Part shown: in pieces, positions 19,065 to 28,427 of the stretch
Position numbering within the stretch: position 1 is the first letter of the stretch
Layout of the letters: every line of letters starts with the position of its first letter
DNA from: Zunongwangia profunda SM-A87
Lineage (GTDB): Bacteria > Bacteroidota > Bacteroidia > Flavobacteriales > Flavobacteriaceae
Direction of reading: 5' to 3'
DNA length: 64,000 nucleotides
Assembly: GCF_000023465.1 (NCBI RefSeq)
Contig: NC_014041.1
Coordinates: forward strand, 1,261,001-1,325,000
The notes under the pieces: model-generated
Databases searched by the model: none
Told to the model about the DNA's origin: nothing
What the model saw: only the letters and a program-made list of their open reading frames with translations
Made by a program: the position numbers and the translations under genes

Positions 19065-20648
19065 ATGACTACATCGCCATCCCAACCTACTAAAAGAATA
19101 GCTGCAATAGATCTTGGGACAAATTCTTTTCATGCAGTACTCGTAGATATTTACCCTGATGGTAGTTTTCGTACGGTCAATAAACTGAAAGAAATGGTAA
19201 GTCTTGCTGAAAAAGGTATGGAAGATCGATTGAGTAGGCAGGCGATGGATCGTGGACTTGAGGCTTTAAAAAGGATCAAATTTTTATGTGATAGCCATAA
19301 TGTAGAGCAAATTCTGGCTTATGCCACAAGTGCGATTAGAGAGGCCAAAAACGGTGGCGATTTTATTAAGGAAGCAGGAGACGAAATAGGAATAAGGATC
19401 AGGGCGATATCTGGTGAAATGGAAGCTGAAATGATTGGGCTGGCTATAAAGCATAGTGTGGTTATTGAGGATGAGATGGTGCTGATGATTGATATTGGTG
19501 GTGGTAGTGTTGAATTTATTATTGGTAATCGCGAGGACTTTGTCTACTATAACAGTTTAAAACTAGGCGTAGCTAGAATGGCAGCTGCCTTTGTAGATTC
19601 AGATCCTATAGAAGTAGATACCATTAAGAAATTGAAAAACCATTATAGTAATAGCTTAACTGAAGTCATCGAGCTGGCTAAGCAACATGGTGTAAAAACG
19701 ATTATCGGCTCTTCTGGAACTATGGAGAATATTGCCGAGATGATAGCGGGGAGAAATGATATAACGGCAGCAAGAACGCTTAATGAACTCACTTTTAAAA
19801 AAGATTCTTTTATTGATTTTTATCATGAATTTATTAAACTTGACAAAAAAGGAAGACTAAAAGAAAAAAATCTGGAAGAAAAGCGTGTGGATATCATCAA
19901 TCCCGGAATGGTACTATTAAAATTCCTTGTTGAGGACTGCCCCATTGAAAATATTAAAATATCTGAAGGCGCCCTTAGGGAAGGGATGATTATCAATTAT
20001 ATTAATAACAAAAAAGAGGAACTTCATCTTGATCTTGTCGCAAATTTTGAAAATCCACGCCAGAGAAGTGTTTATGAATTATTACGCAAATGCAATTGGG
20101 CTAAAAATCACTCTAAGCACGTGGCAGGGTTCGCTATGCAGATATTTGATGTATTCAAAAAAGAAATGGACCTTAAGGAACAGGATAGAGAACTGCTGGA
20201 ATACGCAAGTTTAATGCATGATATTGGTTATTATATTTCCTATAGAAAACACCATAAACATGCGTTATATCTTATTAAATATTCAGATTTGTTGGGATTC
20301 AATGAGGATGAGATAAATATCATGGCTAACGTGGCACGATATCATCGAAAATCGACGCCACATAAACGTCATAAACCTTATAAGAAACTAAGTAAAAAAT
20401 TACGCCGTCGAGTTAAGAAACTTTCCGCAATACTTAGACTTGCTGACGGATTGGATAGAAGTCATTATCAGAATGTAAAAAAACTGGAAATCAATAATAC
20501 CAGTGACAAAATAAATTTACTTATAAGTACCCATAGTGATCCCGAATTAGAAATATGGGGTGCACTCCGTAAAACCGATTTACTAGAAAAAATGACTGGA
20601 AAACAGGTAGAAATTTTTCAAATTGAAACGAAAGAGGAAGTAATTTAG
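19065..20648 (+). CDS. ppx: Ppx/GppA phosphatase with C-terminal HD-type domain
   Basis: The 527-aa protein has an ASKHA-fold N-terminal half with the phosphate loops IAAIDLGTNSFHAVLVD (about 12-28) and LMIDIGGGSVEFIIGN (about 142-157), plus EMEAEMIG. The C-terminal ~200 residues carry an HD-like region (HSKHVAGFAMQIF, then LMHDIGYY). This two-part layout is that of exopolyphosphatase / pppGpp phosphohydrolase enzymes, which shorten inorganic polyphosphate or convert pppGpp to ppGpp. Which activity dominates cannot be read from sequence, and no polyphosphate kinase gene is next to it in this window. The start ATG at 19065 follows an AT-rich leader. Confidence 0.9.
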   Translation: MTTSPSQPTKRIAAIDLGTNSFHAVLVDIYPDGSFRTVNKLKEMVSLAEKGMEDRLSRQAMDRGLEALKRIKFLCDSHNVEQILAYATSAIREAKNGGDFIKEAGDEIGIRIRAISGEMEAEMIGLAIKHSVVIEDEMVLMIDIGGGSVEFIIGNREDFVYYNSLKLGVARMAAAFVDSDPIEVDTIKKLKNHYSNSLTEVIELAKQHGVKTIIGSSGTMENIAEMIAGRNDITAARTLNELTFKKDSFIDFYHEFIKLDKKGRLKEKNLEEKRVDIINPGMVLLKFLVEDCPIENIKISEGALREGMIINYINNKKEELHLDLVANFENPRQRSVYELLRKCNWAKNHSKHVAGFAMQIFDVFKKEMDLKEQDRELLEYASLMHDIGYYISYRKHHKHALYLIKYSDLLGFNEDEINIMANVARYHRKSTPHKRHKPYKKLSKKLRRRVKKLSAILRLADGLDRSHYQNVKKLEINNTSDKINLLISTHSDPELEIWGALRKTDLLEKMTGKQVEIFQIETKEEVI

Positions 20649-20844
20649 TACGCTGAATTCCTGGTGATATTTTTGAAACTATTTTGGTCATTGTCTGGAT
20701 TTTCGGTCGGTATTTATATCGCAATCTGGGCAACATCATCTTACACCAAAATACAAGGCAATTTTCTAAGAGTTATCTCATAGATCTGTCTTCGTGGGTA
20801 TAGTTTACTCCGGTCTCTGGTTGTTCTAAAAAAAAGAACCTGAT

Positions 20845-22212
20845 TTACTGATATTGTTTAAAATATATTTTGGCTTGTTTCAAGACCCTTGGTGCCAATA
20901 TTAAGGTAGAGATCATAGTAGGTATGGCCATAAGGGCAAAGAAACCATCAATTAGATTCAGAATAATACTTTGTTCTGTAGTGGCGCCAAGCATAATACT
21001 GATAATATAAAAATAGTTATACCAGTGTTTGTGTTTTGCCCCAATTAAAAATGAAAGACATTTGGTGCCATAATAAGAATAAGAAAACAACGATGAAATA
21101 CTAAAAGCAGCAATACAAATAAGTAACAAATAAGGTCCAAAAACCGGGATCGAATCTCCAAAAGCTTTAGCCGTTAAAGCTACACCGCTGGCTTCACTGG
21201 TTTGCCAAACACCAGTTACCAAAATGGTAAGCGCGGTTAGCGTACAAACAATGAGTGTATCTATAGCGGGTCCAAGCATCGCTACCAATCCCTCACGGAT
21301 TGGTTGTGAAGTCTTGCTGGCACCGTGGGCCATTGTAGCAGTCCCAATACCGGCTTCGTTAGAAAATGCACCTCTACGAATTCCCAGTAGAATCAACCCT
21401 CCTAAAAGTCCGCCAAAAAGCGGATCACCTTTATAGTTATTTGCGGCAAAGGCATCAGTGAAAATTAAAGAAAGATATTTTGGAAGTTGTTCAAAATTGA
21501 TGGCCAAAATCGCCACTACTGATAAAAAATAAAGTACGACCATTGCGGGTACCAATTTTGAAACCGTACGACTAATACGGTATAAACCACCTAAAATTAC
21601 GATTGAAGTAATGATGGTTAACACTACACCAATAGAAAAATTAGAGACATCTCCTGTTGCAATGCCATTAGGTTCCAGTAAAATTGAATTGATTGCTTTG
21701 GTAAGTTGATTTACGTTAAAAATAGGTAGTGCGCCAATTAATCCTGCCACACTAAAAAATATAGCTAGAAATTTCCAATTTCGGCCTAAGCCTTCCGTTA
21801 TAAAATACATCACGCCTCCCTGAATTTTACCTTCAGTATCTTTACCGCGATACATTACCGCCAGGGAATTGGTGAAAAATTTAGTGCCCATTCCTACGAT
21901 AGCACTTATCCATAGCCAAAAAACTGCACCCGGACCGCCAACGGCAATCGCAACAGCAACACCGGCAATATTACCCATGCCTACCGTACTGCTTAAAGCC
22001 GTGGCTAACGCCTGAAAATGGCTAATCTCACCAGGATCGTTGGGATCGTCGTATTTTCCTTTTAAAAGGTCTATAGAATGACCCAAATAGCGAAAAGGTA
22101 AAAATTTAGAATAGATCAATAAAAATATACCCCCTCCAATTAACAGGATTACTAAAGGTAATCCCCAAACCGCAGAGGCAAAATCAGCGACAAACTTGTC
22201 GATACTTTCCAT
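20845..22212 (-). CDS. Alanine/glycine:cation symporter (AGCS family)
   Basis: The 455-aa protein has about ten membrane helices and the family hallmark near the first third, TVGMGNIAGVAVAIAVGGPG (about 74-93), then FWLWISAIVGMGTKF. AGCS transporters bring in alanine or glycine with sodium. It is full length with a short hydrophobic C-terminus. It is transcribed on its own: ppx converges on it from the left, and release factor 3 lies 186 bp upstream on the same strand. No neighbouring amino-acid enzyme hints at the substrate. Confidence 0.92.
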   Translation of the reverse strand: MESIDKFVADFASAVWGLPLVILLIGGGIFLLIYSKFLPFRYLGHSIDLLKGKYDDPNDPGEISHFQALATALSSTVGMGNIAGVAVAIAVGGPGAVFWLWISAIVGMGTKFFTNSLAVMYRGKDTEGKIQGGVMYFITEGLGRNWKFLAIFFSVAGLIGALPIFNVNQLTKAINSILLEPNGIATGDVSNFSIGVVLTIITSIVILGGLYRISRTVSKLVPAMVVLYFLSVVAILAINFEQLPKYLSLIFTDAFAANNYKGDPLFGGLLGGLILLGIRRGAFSNEAGIGTATMAHGASKTSQPIREGLVAMLGPAIDTLIVCTLTALTILVTGVWQTSEASGVALTAKAFGDSIPVFGPYLLLICIAAFSISSLFSYSYYGTKCLSFLIGAKHKHWYNYFYIISIMLGATTEQSIILNLIDGFFALMAIPTMISTLILAPRVLKQAKIYFKQYQ

Positions 22213-22398
22213 AATTTAGCTTTATGTCGAAAATATAGTAAATAAACAGCTATTCCTGGTCATTTCCGACGAAGTTACGTGATTTAGGCAATTATTTTTT
22301 AACTCCCTAAACGGGAAGGCATATAATAGTATATGGTTTAGTAAGCAATTTTACTTCATTTAACAATAAACTCGATTGAGAGAAAAGCAGCATAGAGC

Positions 22399-23988
22399 CT
22401 AAAATTCTGAAGTAAAATGAAACTTAATCGAGGGGTATTTTTGCTGCGTCATTTGTAAAGAAAACTGGGAATCAGCTAAAAATACCAGCTGATCCTGTTT
22501 ATCTTTTGCCAGAAATTTCGCCTTCACTCGTTTAAAATCTTTAAATTCCTCGCTCTTTTCGTCTTCTGCTTCTACCCAGGTAGCTTTAAAGACATTAAGA
22601 TTTTCATAAGTACATTTGGCACCATATTCGTGCTCTAAACGGTATTGAATAACTTCAAACTGAAGAGCTCCAACAGTTCCAATAACTTTACGACCGTTAA
22701 ACTCTAGTACAAAAAGTTGGGCTACACCTTCATCCATCAACTGGTCAATCCCTTTTTCTAATTGTTTAGATTTCATAGGATCGGCATTGTTAATGTATCT
22801 AAAATGCTCTGGCGAAAAACTTGGGATTCCGCGGTAATTTAAAGTTTCACCCTCAGTAAGAGTATCCCCAATTTTAAAATTTCCGGTATCGTGAAGTCCC
22901 ACAATATCTCCGGCATAAGAGGTATCTACAATTTCTTTCTTCTCAGCAAAAAAAGCATTTGGGCTAGAGAATTTTAAATTTTTGTTGTGACGAACGTGAA
23001 GGTAATTTTTATTTCTTTCAAACTTACCAGATACAATTTTTATAAATGCCAATCGATCGCGATGTTTAGGATCCATGTTGGCATGGATTTTAAAAACAAA
23101 GCCTGTAAATTTATCTTCAGCAGGTTCTACCACTCTAATATCACTTTCTTTTGGCCTTGGTGGTGGAGCGATCTCAATAAAACAATCTAAAAGCTCACGT
23201 ACGCCAAAATTATTTAAAGCCGACCCAAAAAATACCGGTTGTAAACGGCCTTCCAGATAGGCCTTATTATCAAATTCAGGATAAACACCCTGGGCAAGCT
23301 CTAACTCATCTCTAAGCGTATTAGCAGCTGTATTGCCTATAAGGTCATCTAATTCTGAAGAACTTAAATCTGAAATTTCTATCGTATCTTCAATATCTTT
23401 TCTTGGATCACCGGTAAAAAGATTGACGTTCTTCTCCCAAATATTGTAGATTCCCTTAAAATCGTAACCCATCCCAATTGGGTAAGAAAGCGGAGTCACC
23501 GTTAGATTCAGTTTCTGTTCAATTTCATCTAAAAGTTCAAAGGCATCTTTACCCTCGCGATCCAGTTTATTGATAAAAACGATCATAGGGATATTACGCA
23601 TACGGCAAACTTCCACAAGTTTTTCTGTCTGCTCCTCAACCCCTTTTGCTACATCAATTACCACGATCACACTATCCACTGCGGTTAAAGTTCTAAAAGT
23701 ATCTTCAGCAAAATCCTTGTGCCCCGGCGTATCCAGAATATTGATTTTAATATCCTTATACTCAAATGCCAAAACCGAAGTAGCTACCGAGATCCCACGC
23801 TGACGCTCGATTTCCATGAAGTCACTGGTGGCTCCTTTCTTGATCTTGTTAGATTTTACCGCACCTGCTTCCTGAATTGCACCTCCAAATAGAAGGAGTT
23901 TTTCAGTCAATGTGGTTTTACCCGCATCGGGGTGAGAGATAATACCAAATGTTCTTCTACGTCGTAATTCTTTCTGAAAAGTTTTCAT
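22399..23988 (-). CDS. prfC: Peptide chain release factor 3
   Basis: The 529-aa GTPase has G1 SHPDAGKTTLTEKLL (about 18-32), the G3 motif DTPGHKDF, and NKLDREGKD, followed by the RF3-specific domains (PKHRDRLAFIKIVSGKF, VGALQFEVIQYRLEHEYG). RF3 removes RF1 and RF2 from the ribosome after peptide release. It is clearly separated from EF-G by its length and its C-terminal region. It is a lone gene, divergent from idi with 159 bp between the two starts. Confidence 0.97.
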   Translation of the reverse strand: MKTFQKELRRRRTFGIISHPDAGKTTLTEKLLLFGGAIQEAGAVKSNKIKKGATSDFMEIERQRGISVATSVLAFEYKDIKINILDTPGHKDFAEDTFRTLTAVDSVIVVIDVAKGVEEQTEKLVEVCRMRNIPMIVFINKLDREGKDAFELLDEIEQKLNLTVTPLSYPIGMGYDFKGIYNIWEKNVNLFTGDPRKDIEDTIEISDLSSSELDDLIGNTAANTLRDELELAQGVYPEFDNKAYLEGRLQPVFFGSALNNFGVRELLDCFIEIAPPPRPKESDIRVVEPAEDKFTGFVFKIHANMDPKHRDRLAFIKIVSGKFERNKNYLHVRHNKNLKFSSPNAFFAEKKEIVDTSYAGDIVGLHDTGNFKIGDTLTEGETLNYRGIPSFSPEHFRYINNADPMKSKQLEKGIDQLMDEGVAQLFVLEFNGRKVIGTVGALQFEVIQYRLEHEYGAKCTYENLNVFKATWVEAEDEKSEEFKDFKRVKAKFLAKDKQDQLVFLADSQFSLQMTQQKYPSIKFHFTSEF

Positions 23989-24099
23989 CTACCGATATTT
24001 GAGGCGCAAAAATACTATTATTTTAAGGAATTTTAAACATGGATTGTGCGTTCTATTTAATACTGATTGACTAATATTGAATTTTGGCTTTCAGAATAC

Positions 24100-24133
24100 T
24101 TGTTTTTAAGATAAAGACGATTTTGTACATTTG
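24100..24133 (+). promoter_or_regulatory. Promoter of the idi gene
   Basis: TTG at 24100-24102 and TACATTTG at 24126-24133 with a 23-nt spacer fit the Bacteroidota consensus. The start point would be about 10 nt before the first ATG. Confidence 0.55.
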
Positions 24134-24147
24134 GAGCTCTAAATTTT

Positions 24148-24666
24148 ATGATGGGAACAGATCAGGTAATATTAGTGAACGAAAAAGACGAGCAAATCGG
24201 CTTAATGGAAAAAATTGAAGCGCATGAAAAAGCATTACTACATCGTGCATTTTCGGTTTTTGTGTTTAATAAAAAAGGTGAGCTTATGTTGCAGCAGCGG
24301 GCGCTTACTAAATATCATACACCAGGACAGTGGACCAATACCTGCTGCAGCCATCAAAGGGAAGGAGAATCGAACATAGAAGCTGGTAAACGTCGATTAA
24401 TGGAAGAGATGGGGTTTACTACAGATTTAAAAGATACCATTTCTTTTATCTATAAAGCACCGTTTGAGAATGGGTTGACAGAGCATGAATACGATCATAT
24501 TCTTGTAGGGCAATATGATGAAGATCCCCATCCTAATCCAGAGGAAGTGAATGCCTGGAAGTGGGTAAGCTTAGAAGACGTTAAAGAAGATATGAAAGTA
24601 AATCCCGGGGTGTATACCGAGTGGTTTAAAATCATTTTTGATAAATATTATAATCATATTTCGTAA
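24148..24666 (+). CDS. idi: Isopentenyl-diphosphate delta-isomerase, type I
   Basis: The 172-aa Nudix-fold protein has the active-site cysteine in NTCCSHQREGE (about 65-75), a Nudix-like segment GKRRLMEEMGF and the EHEYDH metal-binding motif. Type I IDI interconverts isopentenyl and dimethylallyl diphosphate, the two building blocks of isoprenoids such as menaquinone and carotenoids. A second ATG (24151) is an equally good start. The stop overlaps the ATG of the next gene at 24666, so the two are translationally coupled. Confidence 0.95.
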   Translation: MMGTDQVILVNEKDEQIGLMEKIEAHEKALLHRAFSVFVFNKKGELMLQQRALTKYHTPGQWTNTCCSHQREGESNIEAGKRRLMEEMGFTTDLKDTISFIYKAPFENGLTEHEYDHILVGQYDEDPHPNPEEVNAWKWVSLEDVKEDMKVNPGVYTEWFKIIFDKYYNHIS

Positions 24667-25076
24667 TGAGGCTAACCGTACATAGAAAAGCTCATTTCAA
24701 TGCTGCCCATCGACTTTTTAAAAAGGAGTGGACCGACGAAAAGAATTTTGAAGTCTTTGGGAAATGCAGCAATCCTAATTATCATGGTCATAATTACGAA
24801 CTTACCGTGTCGGTTACCGGAGAAGTAGATCCAGAAACAGGTTTTGTAATGGATCTTAAGCGTTTAAAAGATTTAATCTATACCGAAGTAGAAACGCCTT
24901 TTGATCATAAGAACCTGAATGTTGAGGTTGAAGAATTTAAAACTTTAAATCCTACGGCTGAAAATATCGCGGTGGTGATTTGGAACAAGTTACGAGAGAA
25001 ATTACGGGAGAATTTGGATTTACAGGTTACATTATATGAAACCCCTAGAAATTTTGTAAGCTACAAAGGAGAATAA
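24666..25076 (+). CDS. 6-pyruvoyl/6-carboxytetrahydropterin synthase family
   Basis: The 136-aa protein has the zinc ligands in KAHFNAAHRL and NYHGHNYEL and a cysteine in FGKCSNPNYHGHNY, in the order of the QueD/PTPS T-fold. These enzymes convert 7,8-dihydroneopterin triphosphate to 6-carboxytetrahydropterin (queuosine route) or to 6-pyruvoyl tetrahydropterin. The CSNPNYHGHNY form is closer to pyruvoyl synthases, but I cannot settle the product. Its start overlaps the idi stop by one base. The link between isoprenoid and pterin synthesis is probably only genomic. Confidence 0.88.
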   Translation: MRLTVHRKAHFNAAHRLFKKEWTDEKNFEVFGKCSNPNYHGHNYELTVSVTGEVDPETGFVMDLKRLKDLIYTEVETPFDHKNLNVEVEEFKTLNPTAENIAVVIWNKLREKLRENLDLQVTLYETPRNFVSYKGE

Positions 25077-25160
25077 AAAATTAGAAGCGATAAAAATTTT
25101 TCTGAAAAAGTGTTTTTATATTAAGAAAATGATTTAAATTCGCAGCCGAAATTGTTCGAT

Positions 25161-25427
25161 ATGGCAAGTAAAAGATTACTGAAAAGAGACGTGAATAATG
25201 TATTTGGTGATATCATCGAAGCAGCATACATTCACCAGGAAGCTAACCCAGAAGAGGATAAAGCGAAGACTGAAGCCATAGTTGACGAGGCTATAGCAGA
25301 TTTTGACGAATTAATCGTAAAGATCAACCAAAAAGATGTAGAGAATAAATCTCAGCATTTTAAAGCTATAGAGAAAGAACTGGAAGCGAAAGCTGAAAAG
25401 CTTATTGAAAAAGTAAACGCTCTTTAA
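25161..25427 (+). CDS. Small conserved protein of unknown function
   Basis: This 88-aa protein (MASKRLLKRDVNNVFGDIIE) is charged and almost wholly helical, with a heptad-like C-terminal half (KDVENKSQHFKAIEKELEAK), so it may form a coiled coil. There is no signal peptide or membrane segment. I have an impression that similar proteins occur in other Flavobacteriaceae but cannot name a family. I use the ATG at 25161; a TTG at 25152 is in frame. It is followed after 13 bp by tRNA-Thr and may share a transcript with it, ending at the terminator at 25521. Confidence 0.7.
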   Translation: MASKRLLKRDVNNVFGDIIEAAYIHQEANPEEDKAKTEAIVDEAIADFDELIVKINQKDVENKSQHFKAIEKELEAKAEKLIEKVNAL

Positions 25428-25440
25428 TAAAAAGAGTAAT

Positions 25441-25514
25441 GCCGATGTAGCTCAGCTGGCTAGAGCAGCTGATTTGTAATCAGCAGGTCGTGGGTTCGAG
25501 TCCCTCCATCGGCT
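25441..25514 (+). tRNA. tRNA-Thr(TGT), second copy
   Basis: All 74 nt are identical to the copy at 4806-4879, with anticodon TGT. It begins 13 bp after the stop of the 88-aa gene. Confidence 0.97.
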
Positions 25515-25520
25515 CTAAAT

Positions 25521-25558
25521 AAAAAACTCCTTCGAATTTTCGAAGGAGTTTTTTGTTT
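25521..25558 (+). terminator. Terminator after tRNA-Thr
   Basis: AAAAAACTCCTTCG / CGAAGGAGTTTTTT forms a 14-16 bp stem (25521-25536 / 25539-25554) with a T run. It ends the 88-aa gene and tRNA unit. Confidence 0.9.
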
Positions 25559-25576
25559 TATGTGATTCCTTTAGTT

Positions 25577-25625
25577 TTCAAGGTTCAAGGTTCAAGGTTC
25601 AAGGTTCAAGGTTCAAGGTTCAAGG
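25577..25625. repeat. Heptanucleotide array, 7 x TTCAAGG
   Basis: Seven perfect head-to-tail copies of TTCAAGG, with no spacer, in the noncoding gap between the tRNA-Thr terminator and the end of mqo. Confidence 0.95.
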
Positions 25626-25665
25626 TAAATTAAAAGTCTCTATTATAAAATCTATTTTCTAATTT

Positions 25666-25693
25666 CTCACTACTCACTACTCACTACTCACTA
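25666..25693. repeat. Heptanucleotide array, 4 x CTCACTA
   Basis: Four perfect copies of CTCACTA, 40 bp from the other heptamer array. The last 13 bases of the array region (to 25695) recur in inverted form at 58727-58739. Confidence 0.95.
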
Positions 25694-25776
25694 TTTTAAA
25701 ATAATATCTTAAATACTGCTTCTTACACCTGATTCTATTATCTATGCTCTTTTATCTCTAGTCTAATTTTACTAGT

Positions 25777-27285
25777 TTAATGCAGGACATCCAACTCTAA
25801 TAATTCAGATGTTTTTTTCTGAATTTCTCTGAATTCTTCTTTATTTTCTTCGGTAATTTCTCTGTTCCAAAATGGGATCATTTCGTCTAGTTTTTGTTTT
25901 ATGTCCGATTGTTTTAATTTCTCTGGGAAAGCAATTTTTAAAACATCGATCATAATGTGAACAGCGGTTGAGGCACCTGGCGATGCGCCTAAAAGCGCCG
26001 TAATTTTTCCATCTTTAGAATGCACCACATCAGTGCCGAATTCTAAGGTACCGCCCTGTTCTTTATCTTTTTTGATAATTTGTACACGTTGCCCGGCTAC
26101 TTTTAATTCCCATTCGTTAGATTTCGCATCTTTGACAAAGGTTCTAAGCTCATTCATGCGATCTTCATGATCCATTTTAATTTGTTCCAATAAATATTTG
26201 GTAAGCGGAATATTATGCCAAAATACGCCCCACATTGATGGCAGGTTATCGAATCTTAATGATTTGGGTAAATCCAGATAAGAGCCTTCTTTTAAAAATT
26301 TTGTACTGAAACCGGCAAATGGACCAAATAGTAATTGTTTTTTTCCATTGATATAGCGGCTATCAAGATGTGGTGTAGACATTGGTGGTGCATCAGGACC
26401 GGCTTTGCTGTATACCTTAGCATGATGTTTTTCTATAACTTCCTGATTTTTACAAAATAACCATTGTCCGCTTACCGGAAAACCTCCATAGCCTTCTTTT
26501 TCTTGGATCTCTACTTTTTGGAGTAGGGGGAGCGCGCCACCACCTGCACCAATAAACACATGCTGACTATCATAATAGGTTTTATAACCTGTTTTGTTGT
26601 ATTTTACTTCTACAAGCCAGTCATTTTTACCATCTGGATCGATATCCAAAACTTCATGATCTAACAGTATTGGGACTTTATATTCTTCTTCTAGGATTCT
26701 AAAAAATTGCTCGGTTAAATTCCCAAAATTAACTCCTGTTCCCAATTCCATTCTTGTCGCAGCCATAGCTTCGTTGGGGTTGCGATCTTTCATAATCAAC
26801 GGAAACCAATTTTCGAGTTCGTCAGGTTTTTCAGAAAATTTCATTGCTGAAAACATAAAGCTTTTAGTCATTTCAGCATGTCTCTTTTTAAGAAAATCAA
26901 CATTATCTTGTCCTGTGACCCAACTATGATGCGGTAGGGAATGAATAAAACTTTTCGGATTTTTCAACATGTTATTTTCTAACAAATACGACCAGAACTG
27001 TTTTGATTGCTCGTATTGCTTAAATATTTGCTTTGCTTTGGATATATCAATACTACCATCTTTTTGCTGCGGTGTGTAATTGAGTTCGCAAAAAGCAGAA
27101 TGTCCGGTACCAGAATTATTCCAGGCCTCTGTACTTTCCTGGGCTACTTTTTTAAGACGTTCAAAAATAATAATATTGGCATCAGGATCGATAATTTTAG
27201 TCATGAGTGCTAAAGTAGCACTCATAATACCACCGCCTACACAAATTAAATCGTATTTATCTTTAGGATTGGGTTTTGAAATCAT
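25777..27285 (-). CDS. mqo: Malate:quinone oxidoreductase
   Basis: The ~502-aa flavoprotein has an N-terminal dinucleotide-binding motif (DLICVGGGIMSATLALM) and the family-typical stretches NNSGTGHSAFCELNYTP and GASPGASTAVHIM. Mqo oxidises malate to oxaloacetate and passes electrons to the quinone pool, replacing or complementing NAD-dependent malate dehydrogenase in the TCA cycle. It is membrane-associated without membrane helices. The start could be the ATG at 27285 (MISKPNPK) or two codons upstream at 27291. It is a single gene, with the downstream side marked by the heptamer arrays. Confidence 0.95.
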   Translation of the reverse strand: MISKPNPKDKYDLICVGGGIMSATLALMTKIIDPDANIIIFERLKKVAQESTEAWNNSGTGHSAFCELNYTPQQKDGSIDISKAKQIFKQYEQSKQFWSYLLENNMLKNPKSFIHSLPHHSWVTGQDNVDFLKKRHAEMTKSFMFSAMKFSEKPDELENWFPLIMKDRNPNEAMAATRMELGTGVNFGNLTEQFFRILEEEYKVPILLDHEVLDIDPDGKNDWLVEVKYNKTGYKTYYDSQHVFIGAGGGALPLLQKVEIQEKEGYGGFPVSGQWLFCKNQEVIEKHHAKVYSKAGPDAPPMSTPHLDSRYINGKKQLLFGPFAGFSTKFLKEGSYLDLPKSLRFDNLPSMWGVFWHNIPLTKYLLEQIKMDHEDRMNELRTFVKDAKSNEWELKVAGQRVQIIKKDKEQGGTLEFGTDVVHSKDGKITALLGASPGASTAVHIMIDVLKIAFPEKLKQSDIKQKLDEMIPFWNREITEENKEEFREIQKKTSELLELDVLH

Positions 27286-27377
27286 ATACACCTTTTTCCC
27301 AAAGTTAATAAAAGCACTTTTATCCTGTACTAAGTTTCTCTTAAAGATTGGTAGTGAAAATCATATGGTTATGTAAC

Positions 27378-27402
27378 AAAAAAGCCGCTAGATGCGGCTT
27401 TT
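27378..27402 (-). terminator. Terminator of the DUF4369 lipoprotein gene
   Basis: The stem AAAAGCCGC (27380-27388) / GCGGCTTTT (27394-27402) with loop TAGAT reads on the minus strand into a T run, 22 bp after the stop of the lipoprotein gene. Confidence 0.85.
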
Positions 27403-27424
27403 GATTTTTAGTTTGTTAGAAGGA

Positions 27425-28174
27425 TTAAGAATTGTTCTCTTCGTTATCGGCTTCTATTTTTTCTTCTAATTTTTCTTCCTTTCGTCTTTCTTTAAGAAAG
27501 CGCTTTAGCTGTTTTCCGTATTTTGATTTCTGCACGTCCTTTTCTAAGGAATTATAGATCGTATCCAGATATTTAATATTTGCATCAAACACTTCAGATA
27601 AGGCTAAATAAGGAGCCAGTTCCAGGTTTTTATTATTTAAGGCAAAGTTTACCGTATAAAGGTATTTTCTTTTTAAAAGACGCTCATAGCGATTATCTAA
27701 TTCAATCAGTTTTTCTTCGTCTTCAGCTTTTTGCGCTTCAAAATTTTCTTTGATTATATCAAGATTACTATCGTTAAAACGACTCATCATTTTACGATAT
27801 TCCACTAGCTTTTCCTGGTTTTTAGAGCCGGTTATTTTTGCATCCGACTCAAATTTTTCCAAAGAGGTATTAATTTTTGTTTCTCCTTCATCAGCAAAGA
27901 AATCCAGACGATCATCAAATTCAGAATTATCAACTTTGTTTAAATACAAATACATCATCTGTGGGCTATCAATATTTGCCTGTAAAAGGAAATTAGAATC
28001 ACCGTTTATAGTTAGAGAATCCACGTTTACTAAAGATGTATCTTCTATCATCTGAAGATAAAGCGTACCTTTTTTAAGTCCTTTGATGTTCCCGGAAACT
28101 TTTAGATTGGTTTCTTTTTGTGAACAGGCAATAATGGAAAGAACTGTAAGTAAAAGTAAGCTAATTTTTTTCAT
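27425..28174 (-). CDS. DUF4369-type lipoprotein
   Basis: The 249-aa protein starts MKKISLLLLTVLSIIACSQK, a lipoprotein signal with the lipobox cysteine at residue 17, so it is probably anchored to a membrane facing the periplasm. The first ~100 residues after it (VSGNIKGLKKGTLYLQMIED) match the DUF4369 beta domain often found at the N-terminus of Bacteroidota thioredoxin-like proteins. Here there is no CxxC, and the rest is charged and helical with a lysine/glutamate-rich end (KERRKEEKLEEKIEADNEE). Function unknown. I start it at 28174, because an upstream extension to 28234 would put 20 residues before the signal peptide. Confidence 0.78.
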   Translation of the reverse strand: MKKISLLLLTVLSIIACSQKETNLKVSGNIKGLKKGTLYLQMIEDTSLVNVDSLTINGDSNFLLQANIDSPQMMYLYLNKVDNSEFDDRLDFFADEGETKINTSLEKFESDAKITGSKNQEKLVEYRKMMSRFNDSNLDIIKENFEAQKAEDEEKLIELDNRYERLLKRKYLYTVNFALNNKNLELAPYLALSEVFDANIKYLDTIYNSLEKDVQKSKYGKQLKRFLKERRKEEKLEEKIEADNEENNS

Positions 28175-28427
28175 TGTGTTGTATAGGTTTTTAAGCAGCG
28201 CAAATATCTTATAATTTTCTATTTTTCTAATCAAATTTGAAGATTTAAAATTTGGAATTCTTTAATTAATATAGTTAACAATACTGAGTTTTGGTTTTTC
28301 TGAAATTTACTTGATCATCGAGATTTAAAGCTCTATTTCTTTTCATATAGCTATCTTGATGCTTCAAAAAAAAGTTAATAAATGCTCCCATTGGCTGGCC
28401 CTAAGATAGTTTACTTTGGATATTTAT

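Noticed and set aside
25577..25693. Possible CRISPR array
   Set aside because: The 7-bp units are directly adjacent with no spacers, and no cas gene is present in the window.
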